A stretch of 64,000 nucleotides of DNA from Streptomyces antimycoticus (GCF_005405925.1 NZ_BJHV01000002.1:1-64000); one strand, 5' to 3'. Positions 8,918-17,417 are shown, numbered from the stretch's first letter. The notes: a model not told the origin generated them from the sequence alone. A program made the numbers and translations.

Positions 8918-9420
8918 ACCGGTGCGCATTGTGGTGCGCACCGGTGCAGTGCGCGGTGCGCGATGAACGGCGCTCCCCGCCAGCGGTACGGATTCGGCGC
9001 GGTTCACTCCTGCCCGGGTGCGCACGATGCTGTGCGCTCTCTCCCGGCGGTGCGCATCGTGGTGTGGGGTGCGCACCGCGCCACGCACCGCTTCGCTCAG
9101 TGTGAAGGGCTTGAGGGCGGGGACGGGCGGAAGAGTTCTCTCCTTGGTGCGCAGCATCGTGCACGCATAAGGAGAGGATGCGGGCGGTAGCGAACGTGGT
9201 CTAGGAAGAACGTCGCCGATTGCGCACCCGGCAAGGAGGGGTGCGCAATCGGCCGCGCCAACCTTGCGCAGCGTCACCGTGAGTGCGCGCATCGCGATGC
9301 GGTGCGCATCGCCGGGGCGCATCGTCCTGCGCACCGGTGCGGCGGTCGGGAGTGAACGCCATCGCCGGTGCGCGCACCGGTGCGCAGGATGTGCTTCGTC
9401 GTCGGACGCGGTGCGCACCG
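8918..9420. repeat. Dense GGTGCGCA repeat field (candidate iterons or operator)
   Basis: About a dozen copies of GGTGCGCA(c/t) or its complement crowd into 500 bases, for example starting at 8921, 8933, 9017, 9046, 9065, 9145, 9238, 9300 and 9409; several are paired as GGTGCGCACCGG-type palindromes (around 9331 and 9367). Spacing is irregular and both orientations occur. Iterated sites upstream of a plasmid replication gene suggest an origin or regulator-binding field. A repeat-rich coding tail (codons for Val-Arg-Thr) of a lost gene is the main alternative. Confidence 0.6.
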
Positions 9421-9431
9421 CGTCGTTCGGT

Positions 9432-9632
9432 TCATCCTCGGCGTCGCCCGCGGTAGCGCGGGGGCTGCCACGGCGGGTTCGGCTTGCCGCTGAGGTACTG
9501 CCGCGTGCGGCGACGGCGCTGCGGTGGCTTCGGGGGCGGGTACAGCACCGCTCGCAGCCGGATCGCATCGGTGATTCGCTGGAGCTGCTCCAGGCGCTCC
9601 GGCGAGAGGTACAGCGGGACTGGACCAGCCAT
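9432..9632 (-). CDS. Small basic Pro/Arg-rich protein (66 aa)
   Basis: The ATG at 9632 has CGGAGG six bases upstream. The product starts MAGPVPLYLSPERLEQLQRI, a short amphipathic helix (residues 9-25), followed by a strongly basic, proline-rich tail (PPKPPQRRRRTRQYLSG...RYRGRRRG). It looks like a small nucleic-acid-binding or adaptor peptide. No family recognised. It lies just upstream of the repeat field on the replication-gene side. Confidence 0.55.
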   Translation of the reverse strand: MAGPVPLYLSPERLEQLQRITDAIRLRAVLYPPPKPPQRRRRTRQYLSGKPNPPWQPPRYRGRRRG

Positions 9633-9839
9633 GCGGGCCTCCGTGCTCGGGTGTTGGTCCTCTGCACCCTGCCCCGCTCCGTCACCTCCAGGACGTGCGC
9701 GTCGGCCGCGTCCCGGCAGACGCTACGGCGACATCGCCACCCGTCCCGCGAGACGGGGCCCGCCGCCGGCCCGGCGTACCGGGCATTGCAGGCGCTGACG
9801 CCCACGGACGGGTCCGTGGGCGTCAGCTCGTGACGTCGG

Positions 9840-10571
9840 TCAGCTCTGCTGCATGGCCTTGAGGTCCCGCAGCGTCAGCTCGTTCCTGCCGCGGTCGGCC
9901 GCGCTGCTCTCGGCCCAGGCGAGGATCGCGGGGTGCGCCTTCTCATACGGGGCGCCGGCGGCCGTGTTCTGTCCATCGGAGTCGGCGACCTGGGTGAGGT
10001 AGGCGGCCAAGGCGTGCGGGCCGCCGCCGCTGTACCCGAGGTTGTAGCCCAGGGCGTTGCGCTGCGGCAGGATCGACAGGAGCCCCTTCTCCGTCCGGGC
10101 CCAGAACAGGCCGCGGCCGGTGATGAAGGAGCTGAAGGCGTCGTCAGGACGCAGGTCGAGCGGCGCGTACGTCTGGTAGGTCCAATGGTCCGTGCCTCCC
10201 TCGCCGCGGTGTTTGAAGTGCTCGCCGACGACGGGCAGCCCGAACTCGGGGTCGTAGAAGGCCCGGCGGCACACACAACCGGAGCCGCCGACGGCCGACG
10301 GGCTGTCCTTGTCCTCCGTGACGCACGGGTGGAACAGAGCCGGGATCTGCGCCCGCTCCACGAGCGTGCAGTGCATCGCGTTCGGCTCGCAGCGCACCAG
10401 CCTGCTCAGCCACTCCTGAAAGTGGGGTGTCCGGGTCTGGGTTTCCTCGATGGACACCTCGGCGTTCAGCGATCCCGAGGCGACGCCAAGGCGCGCCTCG
10501 GTGTAGAGGACGAAGTTCAGGTAACCCTTGGTCGGATCGGTCAGGTTCAGGTCGACTGGCTCGAAGGTCAA
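9840..10571 (-). CDS. Hypothetical protein (243 aa)
   Basis: Starts MTFEPVDLNLTDPTKGYLNF and contains a Cys pair (GSGCVCRRAFYDP), a Tyr/Trp-rich middle (GGTDHWTYQTYAPLDLRPDD) and a C-terminal helix. It is soluble, with no signal peptide or membrane span. I do not recognise the family. The coding frame is clear from the third-position GC pattern. The 220 bases upstream (10572-10794) hold no supported gene. Confidence 0.6.
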   Translation of the reverse strand: MTFEPVDLNLTDPTKGYLNFVLYTEARLGVASGSLNAEVSIEETQTRTPHFQEWLSRLVRCEPNAMHCTLVERAQIPALFHPCVTEDKDSPSAVGGSGCVCRRAFYDPEFGLPVVGEHFKHRGEGGTDHWTYQTYAPLDLRPDDAFSSFITGRGLFWARTEKGLLSILPQRNALGYNLGYSGGGPHALAAYLTQVADSDGQNTAAGAPYEKAHPAILAWAESSAADRGRNELTLRDLKAMQQS

Positions 10572-10794
10572 CGTAGCGCTCCAATACGGGGCTGTACTTG
10601 GTGGGCGGCGGAGTCAGGAGACGCGATGTTCGGGGCGCAGAGTGAGGCCGCGGTGCAGGAACTGCTCGGTGTCGGCCGACCCGAGCCCGAGGGCCTCCCG
10701 GCTCGGGTGCCAACGCTTCTCGATTCTCGACCCGCACCGAGGCCACGACGGAGCGAAGGCGCAGATCGGCCACACGCTGGCCGGTCTGCATCCA

Positions 10795-12220
10795 TCAGCG
10801 GTCGCGGGCCGCTCCCCTGCCCTGGTCGGGCCGGGGCGTGTGGTGCCGCTGCTGGTCAGTGGGACGGTCCGCGGCGGCCGGTCGCTCCGGCTGCCGCCGG
10901 TCGGCGATGGCGCGGCGGCGAGCATCGGCCTCGCGGGTGAAGGCGGCGAGCCGGCTGAGGTTCTCCGGCGTGCGCAACCACGTCGCGGGGTCCGTCGTCC
11001 GGCCCTCCAGTTGCTCCGGCATCGCGGCCTGCTGGTGGGCGTGGTGGGCGGCGGCCCGCTGCGCCGGGGTGAGGACGGTGGGCCGGTCCGGGTGGTCGAC
11101 GGCGTGCGGTGTGGCCGCCGCCTGGTCGTGGTGGTGGTCCTCGGTGTGCGCGGTGGCTGAAGCGGTCGCGGCGTGGGCTTCGTCCCGCGAGGCGGTGGAG
11201 GCGGCGCGGGCGGTGCGGATCGCGTTCTGCAGGGCGAAGCTGGCGACCTGGGCCCGCTCGTATCTGGTCGCCGCCCGCGGCGGCTTCCCGGTGCCGGCGA
11301 TCCACCAGCGGGCGGGGCGGTGGAAGTCGGCGGTGTAGGTGATCTGGTCCGGTGCCGGGGTCCGGCGGCCCTCTTGAGGCACGGTGAGCTGACGTGTGTG
11401 GCGGGCCAGGGCCTGGTCGGCGATGTAGTCGTCCAGGCCGGGCGGGCACGCACGGCCGTGGAGGGTCTCGGCGAGGTGGCGGCGGGCTTCGGCGAGGACG
11501 TGGCGACGGGCGAACGCACCGCGGACGGTGTAGACGACGGCGGCGACGTCGATGGCGGCGAGCGCGGTGTCCACCAGCGGCCGCACCCGGGCCCGGATCG
11601 CCGCACCTGCCGTACGGCACCGCTGAAGAAGTCCGTCGACCAGCTGCCGCCCGAAGCGCCGGATCGCGGACGCGCGCCACCACGCGCGCAGCCGGTGCAG
11701 GGGGCGCGGGGTCTTCTTCTCCGGGCGGGTGTCTTGCGCCGCCCACCACCCGAGCCCGTGACGGGCACGCTCGCCGGGCAGCCGTCCATGCTTGGCGACG
11801 TATCTGTCGGTGATGCTCTCCAGCGCGTCTTCGATCCGCTGACGGCGGGTGGCCGACCATTCGATCAGCTTGGAGTCGACCCCGGCTATCTCCATCACCG
11901 GGCGCAGGCCCGGCGTCACCTCCCTCGGCACGGTCGCCAACCCCAGCTCCTCACACACCTCCGTCGTCATCGCCAGGGTGTAGAGCGTCCCGGCGGCCAC
12001 GACGTGCTGGTACAGGCGACGGGTGTCCAGCGCGCTCCAGGTGCCGTCCGGGCGCAGCGCCCGGTTGAACAGCAGACAGTGATCATGCAGAAGCGGGAAG
12101 CCGTCCCGGTTGTCGAAGTGCCTCCACCTCGCGACCACCAGAGCCAGATGGTGGCTCGCATTGACTTCCGCCTCCCACTCGCAGCGCGCGGCACTCGACG
12201 ACCATGACCGTGCTCGGGTA
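10795..12220 (-). pseudogene. MobF/TrwC-type relaxase lacking its N-terminus
   Basis: From the in-frame ATG at 12138 the protein has the relaxase metal-binding core: H7, then H18-x-H20 in HFDNRDGFPLLHDHCLLFNR, followed by DGTWSALDTRRLYQHVVAAG, a classic TrwC/MobF segment. The same frame can be read back to about 12220 (NASHHLALVVARWRHF), so the gene once extended upstream, but the N-terminal catalytic tyrosine region is absent and an unrelated gene ends at 12227. The C-terminus (to a 447-aa total) is the short helicase-less type with His/Ala-rich linkers. It is probably a 5'-truncated, inactive relaxase. Confidence 0.65.
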
Positions 12221-12226
12221 CTGCGG

Positions 12227-12856
12227 CTACGGAAGCACGACGGTGTAGAGCACGGCGAGCCGTCGCAACAGACCGCTGCCGCACCAGGCCCCGCTCTGGA
12301 AGTGGCGTGCCCACTCGCCCGTGCTCCAGCGCTGTTCGTAGAGCGTCTCTTCGTCGGACCATTCGGCGGGCCCCTTCCACAGGGGGCGCCAGGCGTTGTC
12401 GGCGAGTGTGTCCAGACAGGCTGTCTCCACCCTCTTCCATGCGGGGCCAGAGAGGCCCGTGAGCCAGGCTGAGGTCTGTCTGCCGCACTGGTGCACCTCG
12501 ACAGCCCTCTGCGTCCGGCGCCGGATCCGGACGGCTGGGATGCCGTGGACGTCGCCGTCCGGCTCGGACGCCGGGAGGATCCTGTTCAGGATCTCTTCAG
12601 CCCGCTTTTCGCTCTCCACTTCCAGCGTGATGCTGTCGGTACCGGGGCTTACTCGGCGGATACCGAAGGGGTACTGGGTGAAGCGGTTGGAGCGGAGCAG
12701 CGTGTAGAAGAGCTCTGCCTCGAAGTTGCGCTGGTCGGCGAGCGCGGCCGGGATGGGTGGTTCGCCGGGCTTCAGCTGTGAGCGGGCCTGGTCGTAAGTC
12801 TCGCCCGTGTAGAGGCGGCGGCGATCGGCAAGCCGGCTGACGCGGTCACGGCGCAT
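12227..12856 (-). CDS. Hypothetical Streptomyces protein (209 aa)
   Basis: Starts MRRDRVSRLADRRRLYTGET at 12856 with AGGA upstream. The order 'RLADRRRLYTGETY.QAR', a 'QYPFGIRRVSP' strand, and 'AEEILNRILP' recurs in many Streptomyces hypothetical proteins I recall. No catalytic motif is visible. Its stop is almost flush with the broken end of the relaxase gene, consistent with a deletion having joined the two. Confidence 0.6.
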   Translation of the reverse strand: MRRDRVSRLADRRRLYTGETYDQARSQLKPGEPPIPAALADQRNFEAELFYTLLRSNRFTQYPFGIRRVSPGTDSITLEVESEKRAEEILNRILPASEPDGDVHGIPAVRIRRRTQRAVEVHQCGRQTSAWLTGLSGPAWKRVETACLDTLADNAWRPLWKGPAEWSDEETLYEQRWSTGEWARHFQSGAWCGSGLLRRLAVLYTVVLP

Positions 12857-13113
12857 CGGGTGGTCCTGTTCCCCGTACCGTTCGGCCCGCCGGTACGGCG
12901 ATCGAGCCGTTCCCGAATGAGTGCTGCGCGTGAGGCTGTGTGGTGTGAAGCTGTGCTCCTTCGCTCCCCTTGCTGGGCGCTCAATGGGCCGAAGCGCCAC
13001 GGGAACGCGGCCCGACCACGGCCGCTGACGGGCAGCGTACGGCGCACTTCTCATCCACCTGACTATTCACCTGATCTCGGGCGTGGCGTGTGCCCTGTGC
13101 CCAGGGCTCATGG

Positions 13114-13137
13114 GCTTGTTGTCCGCGGACAACAAGC
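13114..13137. promoter_or_regulatory. 24-bp perfect palindrome upstream of parA (parS-like or operator)
   Basis: A perfect 24-bp palindrome centred on CGCG, with core TTGTCCGCGGACAA, ends 52 bases before the parA start. The same core occurs three more times inside parB. It is the natural candidate for a plasmid-specific ParB site (parS) and/or the autoregulatory operator of the parAB operon. It differs from the chromosomal actinobacterial parS (GTTTCACGTGAAAC). Confidence 0.7.
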
Positions 13138-13189
13138 TGTGCATGTGTCTTGTGGAGCTTTCAAGCCACAAGGTGAGTAAGGTAGCGCC

Positions 13190-14344
13190 ATGACCGCGCC
13201 ATACGACCCGAGTGATCGGGAAAAGGTAGTAGCGAAGCTGCCTGCTGAGCTGCGTAAGGAACTCAAGGTCCGGGCTGCGGAACTGGGCAAGGACATCCAG
13301 GATGCCGTTACGGAAGGTGTCGAATCCTGGCAAAAGGCGAAGGACCGCCCGGTCGTTGACACCAGCGGCGGCACTTCGTTCGCGACCTATCTCCCGGTCG
13401 GGCTGTACGGCAAGCTCAAAGAGGTCTGCAAGGCCCGGAACGTCTCGTACAACCAGGGCATCGCGCAGTCGATCCGCTTGTGGCTCGACGGCAATCCGTC
13501 TCCCCGGCCGAAGCCCCCGCGTGTCACCGGGGCCCGCCGGATCGTCTTCGGCAACCAGAAGGGGGGCGTGGGCAAGACGTCAGTCTCCGCCGGCGTTGCG
13601 CAGTCGCTCGCGGAGTCCGGGCACCGCACCCTGCTGATCGACTTTGACCCGCAAGGCCACCTCACGAAACAGCTGGGCCACCCGCTGCTCGACATCGACG
13701 CTCCGAGTCTGGCCAAGCACATGCTCGGCGAAGCGCATGGCGAGCTGCGCGATCTACTCGTGCCCATAAAGGGCGGGGACTTCGAAGATCACCTGTGGCT
13801 GTTGCCAGCGTGCAAGGACGCCTTCCTCCTGGATGCCAAGCTCGCCACGAGCCGGAGCGTCCGCATCAAGGAAACGGCACTGGAGAAAGCGCTGGAGCCG
13901 CTGGAACAGGACTTCGACTACATTCTGGTCGACTGCCCTCCGAGCCTCGGCTACAGCATGGACACCGCCCTGTACTACTGCCGTACACGCGAAGGGGAGG
14001 AGGAGGACACATCCGGCATCGTCATCCCGGTGCTGGCGGAGGACTCCTCTGCAGACGCGTACGACATGCTCTACGACCAGATCCAGGACCTGATCGAGGA
14101 TCTGGACATCGACATCACCATGCTCGGCTTCGTCGTCAACATGTACGACAGCCGCAAGGGCTACGTTGCCACGTCCTCGTTGGCCGAGTGGCGCAAGATC
14201 GGAGAGCCGCCGGTCCTGGCGATCGTTCCGGAACTGAAGGACCAACGCGAAGCGGTCCGCGTGAAACAGCCTCTGCTCGTCCACGCTCCCTACGGCGAGC
14301 AGTCGGAAGTGATGCGGACCGTCGCACGGAGGATCAGCACATGA
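13190..14344 (+). CDS. parA: ParA-family partition ATPase with N-terminal DNA-binding region
   Basis: A 384-aa protein. Residues 1-105 are an extra N-terminal region resembling two ribbon-helix-helix-like segments (VAKLPAELRKELKVRAAELG and TYLPVGLYGKLKEVCKARN); from 115 on it is a deviant-Walker ParA ATPase: KGGVGKT at 124-130, DFDPQG at 151-156, and FDYILVDCPPSLG as Walker B. It should form ATP-dependent nucleoid-bound patches that move ParB-bound plasmid. It overlaps parB by the four bases ATGA, so the two are translationally coupled. ParAs with an N-terminal DNA-binding domain usually repress their own operon, and the palindrome at 13114-13137 is placed for that. Confidence 0.9.
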   Translation: MTAPYDPSDREKVVAKLPAELRKELKVRAAELGKDIQDAVTEGVESWQKAKDRPVVDTSGGTSFATYLPVGLYGKLKEVCKARNVSYNQGIAQSIRLWLDGNPSPRPKPPRVTGARRIVFGNQKGGVGKTSVSAGVAQSLAESGHRTLLIDFDPQGHLTKQLGHPLLDIDAPSLAKHMLGEAHGELRDLLVPIKGGDFEDHLWLLPACKDAFLLDAKLATSRSVRIKETALEKALEPLEQDFDYILVDCPPSLGYSMDTALYYCRTREGEEEDTSGIVIPVLAEDSSADAYDMLYDQIQDLIEDLDIDITMLGFVVNMYDSRKGYVATSSLAEWRKIGEPPVLAIVPELKDQREAVRVKQPLLVHAPYGEQSEVMRTVARRIST

Positions 14345-15504
14345 GTGTGGCCGACAAGCTGGGAACTGGTTCATCGTTCGGCCACGCTCCTCGGGGCCGT
14401 AGCGCCCGCGGGCGCGCGAAGGCCGTGGCGCAGGGCGATGTCCCCGCGTATGAGCTGCTGCGTCTGCGACTGGACGAGGTCTCCCCCACTCCTCTCAACC
14501 CGCGACGCAACTTCGGCACAGACGAGGAACTGACCCGTTTCGGCGAGGAGCTGCGACAGGCGCAGCTGGCCGCGTGCGTGGCGGTAACCCGCGACGCCTA
14601 CCTGGCCCTGTGGCCGAGTCACGAAGAGCAGATTGGACTTGCCCAGCACGTCCTGGTCAACGGCGAGCGCCGCTATCGCGGCGCCGTCCACGTCGGGATG
14701 GAGGCTCTGGACTTCGTTGTCCGGGACGACCTGGCCTCGTCCCGTGAGCAGTTCATAAACCACCTGCTCAAGGAGAACCTCGACCGCGAAGACTTCGACG
14801 TCATCGAGCGGTCCCGAGGTGTGCAGCAGCTCGTGGACGTCTGCGCGGAAAAATCGGCGCGCGGTGCCCGTTCCCGTGCCGCCGAGCAACTGGGCCGAGA
14901 CCGGTCCTGGGTCACCAACCAGCTCGCCCTGCTGGAACTGCCAGAAGAGCTTCAGACGATGCTCAGTGCTGGCAGCCTGCCCGAACGGGACGGCCGCTAT
15001 CTCGCCCGGCATCTCAAGGAGAACCCGGGTCTCGAGGCGGCTGCCCTGCTCGAGCACCTCAAGCTCGAAAAGGCAGCCCTCGCCCAGTCAAAGGAACAGG
15101 AAAAGGCGGCCCTGGAAGCGGTCCGGTCTCAGGCGTCTGCCGCAGGGGCGGCGTTGTTGTCCGTGGACAACACACCCACTGAGCCGGGCACCGCTGCCGC
15201 TGAGGGAAATGGGGCTGCGGGTTCGTTGTCCGCGGACAACGAACCCAACGGGCCCGACGGCTCAGTCTCCGAGTCGGCCTCAGCCAGTACTGCAGACCAG
15301 GCATCGTCCTCCGCGTTGTTGTCCGCGGACAACAACCAGAAGGGCACTGCTGCCGTACCCAAGCAGCACCGCTCCCCCGCCGCAGCTACGAAGATCTCTC
15401 TGGAAGATCCCCAGCAGATCGCGCGAGACCTCGCTCTGCACCTCACCCAGGAGCAGATGGCCGAGGTGGTTCAGCTCCTGTTGGAGCAGGTCTCACCGCG
15501 CTGA
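14341..15504 (+). CDS. parB: ParB-family partition protein
   Basis: A 387-aa protein starting inside the parA stop (ATGA). It has the ParB/Sulfiredoxin-type N-terminal domain with the motif VNGERRYRGAVHVGM (the CTPase 'GERRYRA' box), then an HTH (GARSRAAEQLGRDRSWVTNQ...LLELPEELQ) and a long variable linker before a C-terminal helical dimerisation region. Its odd feature is the linker: (L)LSVDN, LSADNE and LLSADNN each translate a copy of the palindrome TTGTCCGCGGACAA, so ParB carries its likely binding sites within its own gene. A strong hairpin terminator follows 44 bases after the stop. Confidence 0.88.
   Translation: MSVADKLGTGSSFGHAPRGRSARGRAKAVAQGDVPAYELLRLRLDEVSPTPLNPRRNFGTDEELTRFGEELRQAQLAACVAVTRDAYLALWPSHEEQIGLAQHVLVNGERRYRGAVHVGMEALDFVVRDDLASSREQFINHLLKENLDREDFDVIERSRGVQQLVDVCAEKSARGARSRAAEQLGRDRSWVTNQLALLELPEELQTMLSAGSLPERDGRYLARHLKENPGLEAAALLEHLKLEKAALAQSKEQEKAALEAVRSQASAAGAALLSVDNTPTEPGTAAAEGNGAAGSLSADNEPNGPDGSVSESASASTADQASSSALLSADNNQKGTAAVPKQHRSPAAATKISLEDPQQIARDLALHLTQEQMAEVVQLLLEQVSPR
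15156..15171. promoter_or_regulatory. parS-like palindrome, intragenic copy 1 (one mismatch)
   Basis: GTTGTCCGTGGACAAC matches the core found upstream of parA except for one central base (T for C). Confidence 0.6.
15219..15246. promoter_or_regulatory. parS-like palindrome, intragenic copy 2 (28-bp perfect)
   Basis: A 28-bp perfect palindrome whose centre is GTTGTCCGCGGACAAC, lying within the parB linker codons. It is the longest of the four copies. Confidence 0.65.
15315..15336. promoter_or_regulatory. parS-like palindrome, intragenic copy 3 (22-bp perfect)
   Basis: A 22-bp perfect palindrome with the same GTTGTCCGCGGACAAC centre, about 96 bases after copy 2 (copies 1 and 2 are about 69 bases apart). 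Confidence 0.65.
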
Positions 15505-15547
15505 AGCCCATCTGCGCCAGGGCCGAGTAAGAGCTTCGGAACGCAGA

Positions 15548-15593
15548 AAGCGGCCCCGCTGCCCGGGGAGACGTCCGAGCAGCGGGGCCGCTT
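15548..15593 (+). terminator. Terminator after parAB
   Basis: A 15-bp perfect stem (AAGCGGCCCCGCTGC / GCAGCGGGGCCGCTT) with a 16-base loop, 44 bases after the parB stop. It sits between parB and the convergent DUF742-HTH gene, so it may serve both directions. Confidence 0.75.
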
Positions 15594-15733
15594 CATGTGT
15601 GCTCAGGTGCGCTCAGGTCTATGCCCGGCGGGATGTCGGACCCTGCGCGGGCGTGCGTGAGGAGCCAGAAGGGGCTGATCCGGCTCGCCGCTCGGCGGGC
15701 GTCTTGATCACGGAGTTGGGAGAAGCAAGCGCC

Positions 15734-16591
15734 TCAGTCATTGGGGTCTTGGCGGTGGCGGGGACTGACGCGGCGCGCTCCCCAGGCCCGGACGGTATCT
15801 GCGAACCAGTACGGCTTGCCCTCATCCACCACATCGGGGGACGGCAGCAGTCCGTGCTTGCGGTAGGCGCGAACGGTCTCCGGCTGCACACCGATGTGTG
15901 TGGCGATCTCCTTGTACGACCAAAGCGGTTCGGTCGCAGTCAGCAGATCTGGAGGAAAGGAAGCGGTGTCCGTCTCGAGCCGCATACCAAGAGCTTCACG
16001 CAGGCCGGCCTCGATATCCAGGAGGTCCCCGAGGTCGTCTACAGCAGTGTCGTGGTCGGATTGGAGGAGGATTTCACGCAGGCCGCCTTCGGTGTCCAGG
16101 ACGTCGCCGAGCGCATCGGCGAACTCCCGGTAGCTGTCCGCGAGCCACTCCTCCACGGAGCCGTCCTGGGCATCCTCTGTGGCTGGGGCTTCGGCTGTGT
16201 CCCTTCGTAGGCCGTTGAGTACGCGTTCGATCAGTGCCGCATCCGGCGTACCGCCCGCATTCTGAGTGCCTCCGGGCTGGCTGATGGTGACGAGTCCGGC
16301 GTCGGCCAGTTCAGCGATGAGGGCACGAACCGCCTGCAGCGGGATCGAGAGCAGTGCCGACACCTCGGCAACGGCCTTGGTCGCGCGGCACAGGTGGCAG
16401 ATCTTTCGCTCCTCAGGGCGGAGCGTCGTGAGTTGGGCGGGGGAGGCTGTGGTGTTGACGAGGGCTTCGAGTGCAAGTTGGTAGCGGGGGCGGGGGCGGC
16501 CACCGGCAACGGTGGTACGCAGGCGTTTGCGCGGCTGTGGGGCTTCACTTTCATACGGCGCATGTTGGGCGGCGCGCTGGTGGTCGCTCAC
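15734..16591 (-). CDS. DUF742-type regulator fused to a C-terminal helix-turn-helix
   Basis: A 285-aa protein. Residues about 30-115 match DUF742 of the conservon (CvnC) proteins: RPRPRYQLALEALVNTTASP, RPEERKICHLCR, VSALLSIPLQAVRALIAELA, ending in GLVTI. An acidic linker (about 130-215) carries two near-repeat segments (LGDVLDTEGGLREILL and LGDLLDIEAGLREALG), and residues about 222-280 form a MerR/AlpA-like HTH (SYKEIATHIGVQPETVRAYR). DUF742 proteins normally act with small GTPases and sensors, so a DNA-binding fusion is unusual. Its start overlaps the end of the sigma-factor gene (ATGA). Confidence 0.75.
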   Translation of the reverse strand: MSDHQRAAQHAPYESEAPQPRKRLRTTVAGGRPRPRYQLALEALVNTTASPAQLTTLRPEERKICHLCRATKAVAEVSALLSIPLQAVRALIAELADAGLVTISQPGGTQNAGGTPDAALIERVLNGLRRDTAEAPATEDAQDGSVEEWLADSYREFADALGDVLDTEGGLREILLQSDHDTAVDDLGDLLDIEAGLREALGMRLETDTASFPPDLLTATEPLWSYKEIATHIGVQPETVRAYRKHGLLPSPDVVDEGKPYWFADTVRAWGARRVSPRHRQDPND

Positions 16592-17172
16592 TCTTCAGCC
16601 TCCCCTTCCCTGATGCGCGCTGCGGCTGCTCGGCGGGCTCTCATCAAGTGGGCTCGGACCGTTGCGGCTTCCAGCTCGAGTTGCTCGGCGATCTCGGTGG
16701 GCGTGAAGCTTTGCAGTGTCAGGAACAGGACTTGGCGCTGGCGTAACGGCAAGGTCTTCAGCACCTGCAGCATCTGTTGTCTGGCTTCGAACTCAGCAAG
16801 GGCATCGGGCTGCGGCAGCAGCGAGGTCGACTCCGGTAATTCATCGACCAGGGCTTCCCTCTGTAGGTCCGCGACCCGGCGGGCCCACCTTCTGCCTGCT
16901 GTCTTGTAGGCGTACGTTCGTGGGTACTGGACGCTCTCCCAACGTTTGTAGAGCTCGATCATGGCCTCTTGGGCGATGTCCGCGGCGATCCTCGCGGGTG
17001 TGCCGCTGACGATCAGATACCCGGTCAGGCGGGTGATGCTTTCCCGGTAGAACGCAGAGAAGGCCCGGTCGACCGCGGCACGCTCGGCAACTCGATGATC
17101 AGGGGAGGCTGGGAGGCCGCCTGCTGGCGGGGCCAGGCGGTCGGCACCTTCAGCCGGCTCGTGGGTGCTCAC
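16588..17172 (-). CDS. ECF-like RNA polymerase sigma factor
   Basis: A 194-aa protein starting at GTG 17172 (GTGA overlap with the gene before it). Region 2: AVDRAFSAFYRESITRLTGY...IAADIAQEAMIELYKRWESV; region 4: LPLRQRQVLFLTLQSFTPTE, then IAEQLELEAATVRAHLMRAR, a standard sigma-70 region 4 HTH. It would redirect RNA polymerase to a small plasmid regulon. The small membrane protein encoded just upstream could anchor or inhibit it, and the DUF742-HTH protein follows in the same transcript. Confidence 0.8.
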   Translation of the reverse strand: MSTHEPAEGADRLAPPAGGLPASPDHRVAERAAVDRAFSAFYRESITRLTGYLIVSGTPARIAADIAQEAMIELYKRWESVQYPRTYAYKTAGRRWARRVADLQREALVDELPESTSLLPQPDALAEFEARQQMLQVLKTLPLRQRQVLFLTLQSFTPTEIAEQLELEAATVRAHLMRARRAAAARIREGEAEE

Positions 17173-17417
17173 GCTGCGGTGGTCCCCCCGGAAGTACGAG
17201 TGATCTTGATGCGGACCCGGTGCCCGTCAGATCGGTCTTCCAGAACCTCCACCTGCCCGTCTTCGCCAATCGATGCGGTCACCGAGGCGAGATGTTGACG
17301 CCTGATCTGCTCGTGTCGGGTGTGCCACCGCAGACGTAGCCACAGCCCTACCAGCAGACTGGCTTTGCCAGTAACGATCGAGACGACGGTCAAAACGACG
17401 ACCGAGGTTGTATCCAC
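17169..17417 (-). CDS. Small single-span membrane protein upstream of the sigma factor
   Basis: Starts at GTG 17417 with GGAGGGG seven bases upstream; 82 aa. Residues 2-24 are a hydrophobic span (VVVLTVVSIVTGKASLLVGL), followed by a basic stretch (RLRWHTRHEQIRRQH) and a beta-like C-terminal cytoplasmic tail. It overlaps the sigma gene by GTGA. The topology suggests a membrane-anchored partner of the sigma factor, but there is no zinc anti-sigma (H-x3-C-x2-C) motif. Confidence 0.6.
   Translation of the reverse strand: MDTTSVVVLTVVSIVTGKASLLVGLWLRLRWHTRHEQIRRQHLASVTASIGEDGQVEVLEDRSDGHRVRIKITRTSGGTTAA

Noticed and set aside
8910..9420. CRISPR array
   Set aside because: The GGTGCGCA units are 8 bases, irregularly spaced and in both orientations; there are no 25-40 bp direct repeats with unique spacers and no cas genes.
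8285..9805. A 506-codon minus-strand open frame covering the repeat field
   Set aside because: It is Arg/Pro/Ala-rich throughout, lacks a start with ribosome-binding site, and overlaps the better-supported 66-aa gene; GC-rich DNA readily gives long stop-free frames.
13114..13137. Transcription terminator
   Set aside because: The palindrome has no loop and no run of T, and its core recurs three times inside parB; a protein-binding site is more likely.
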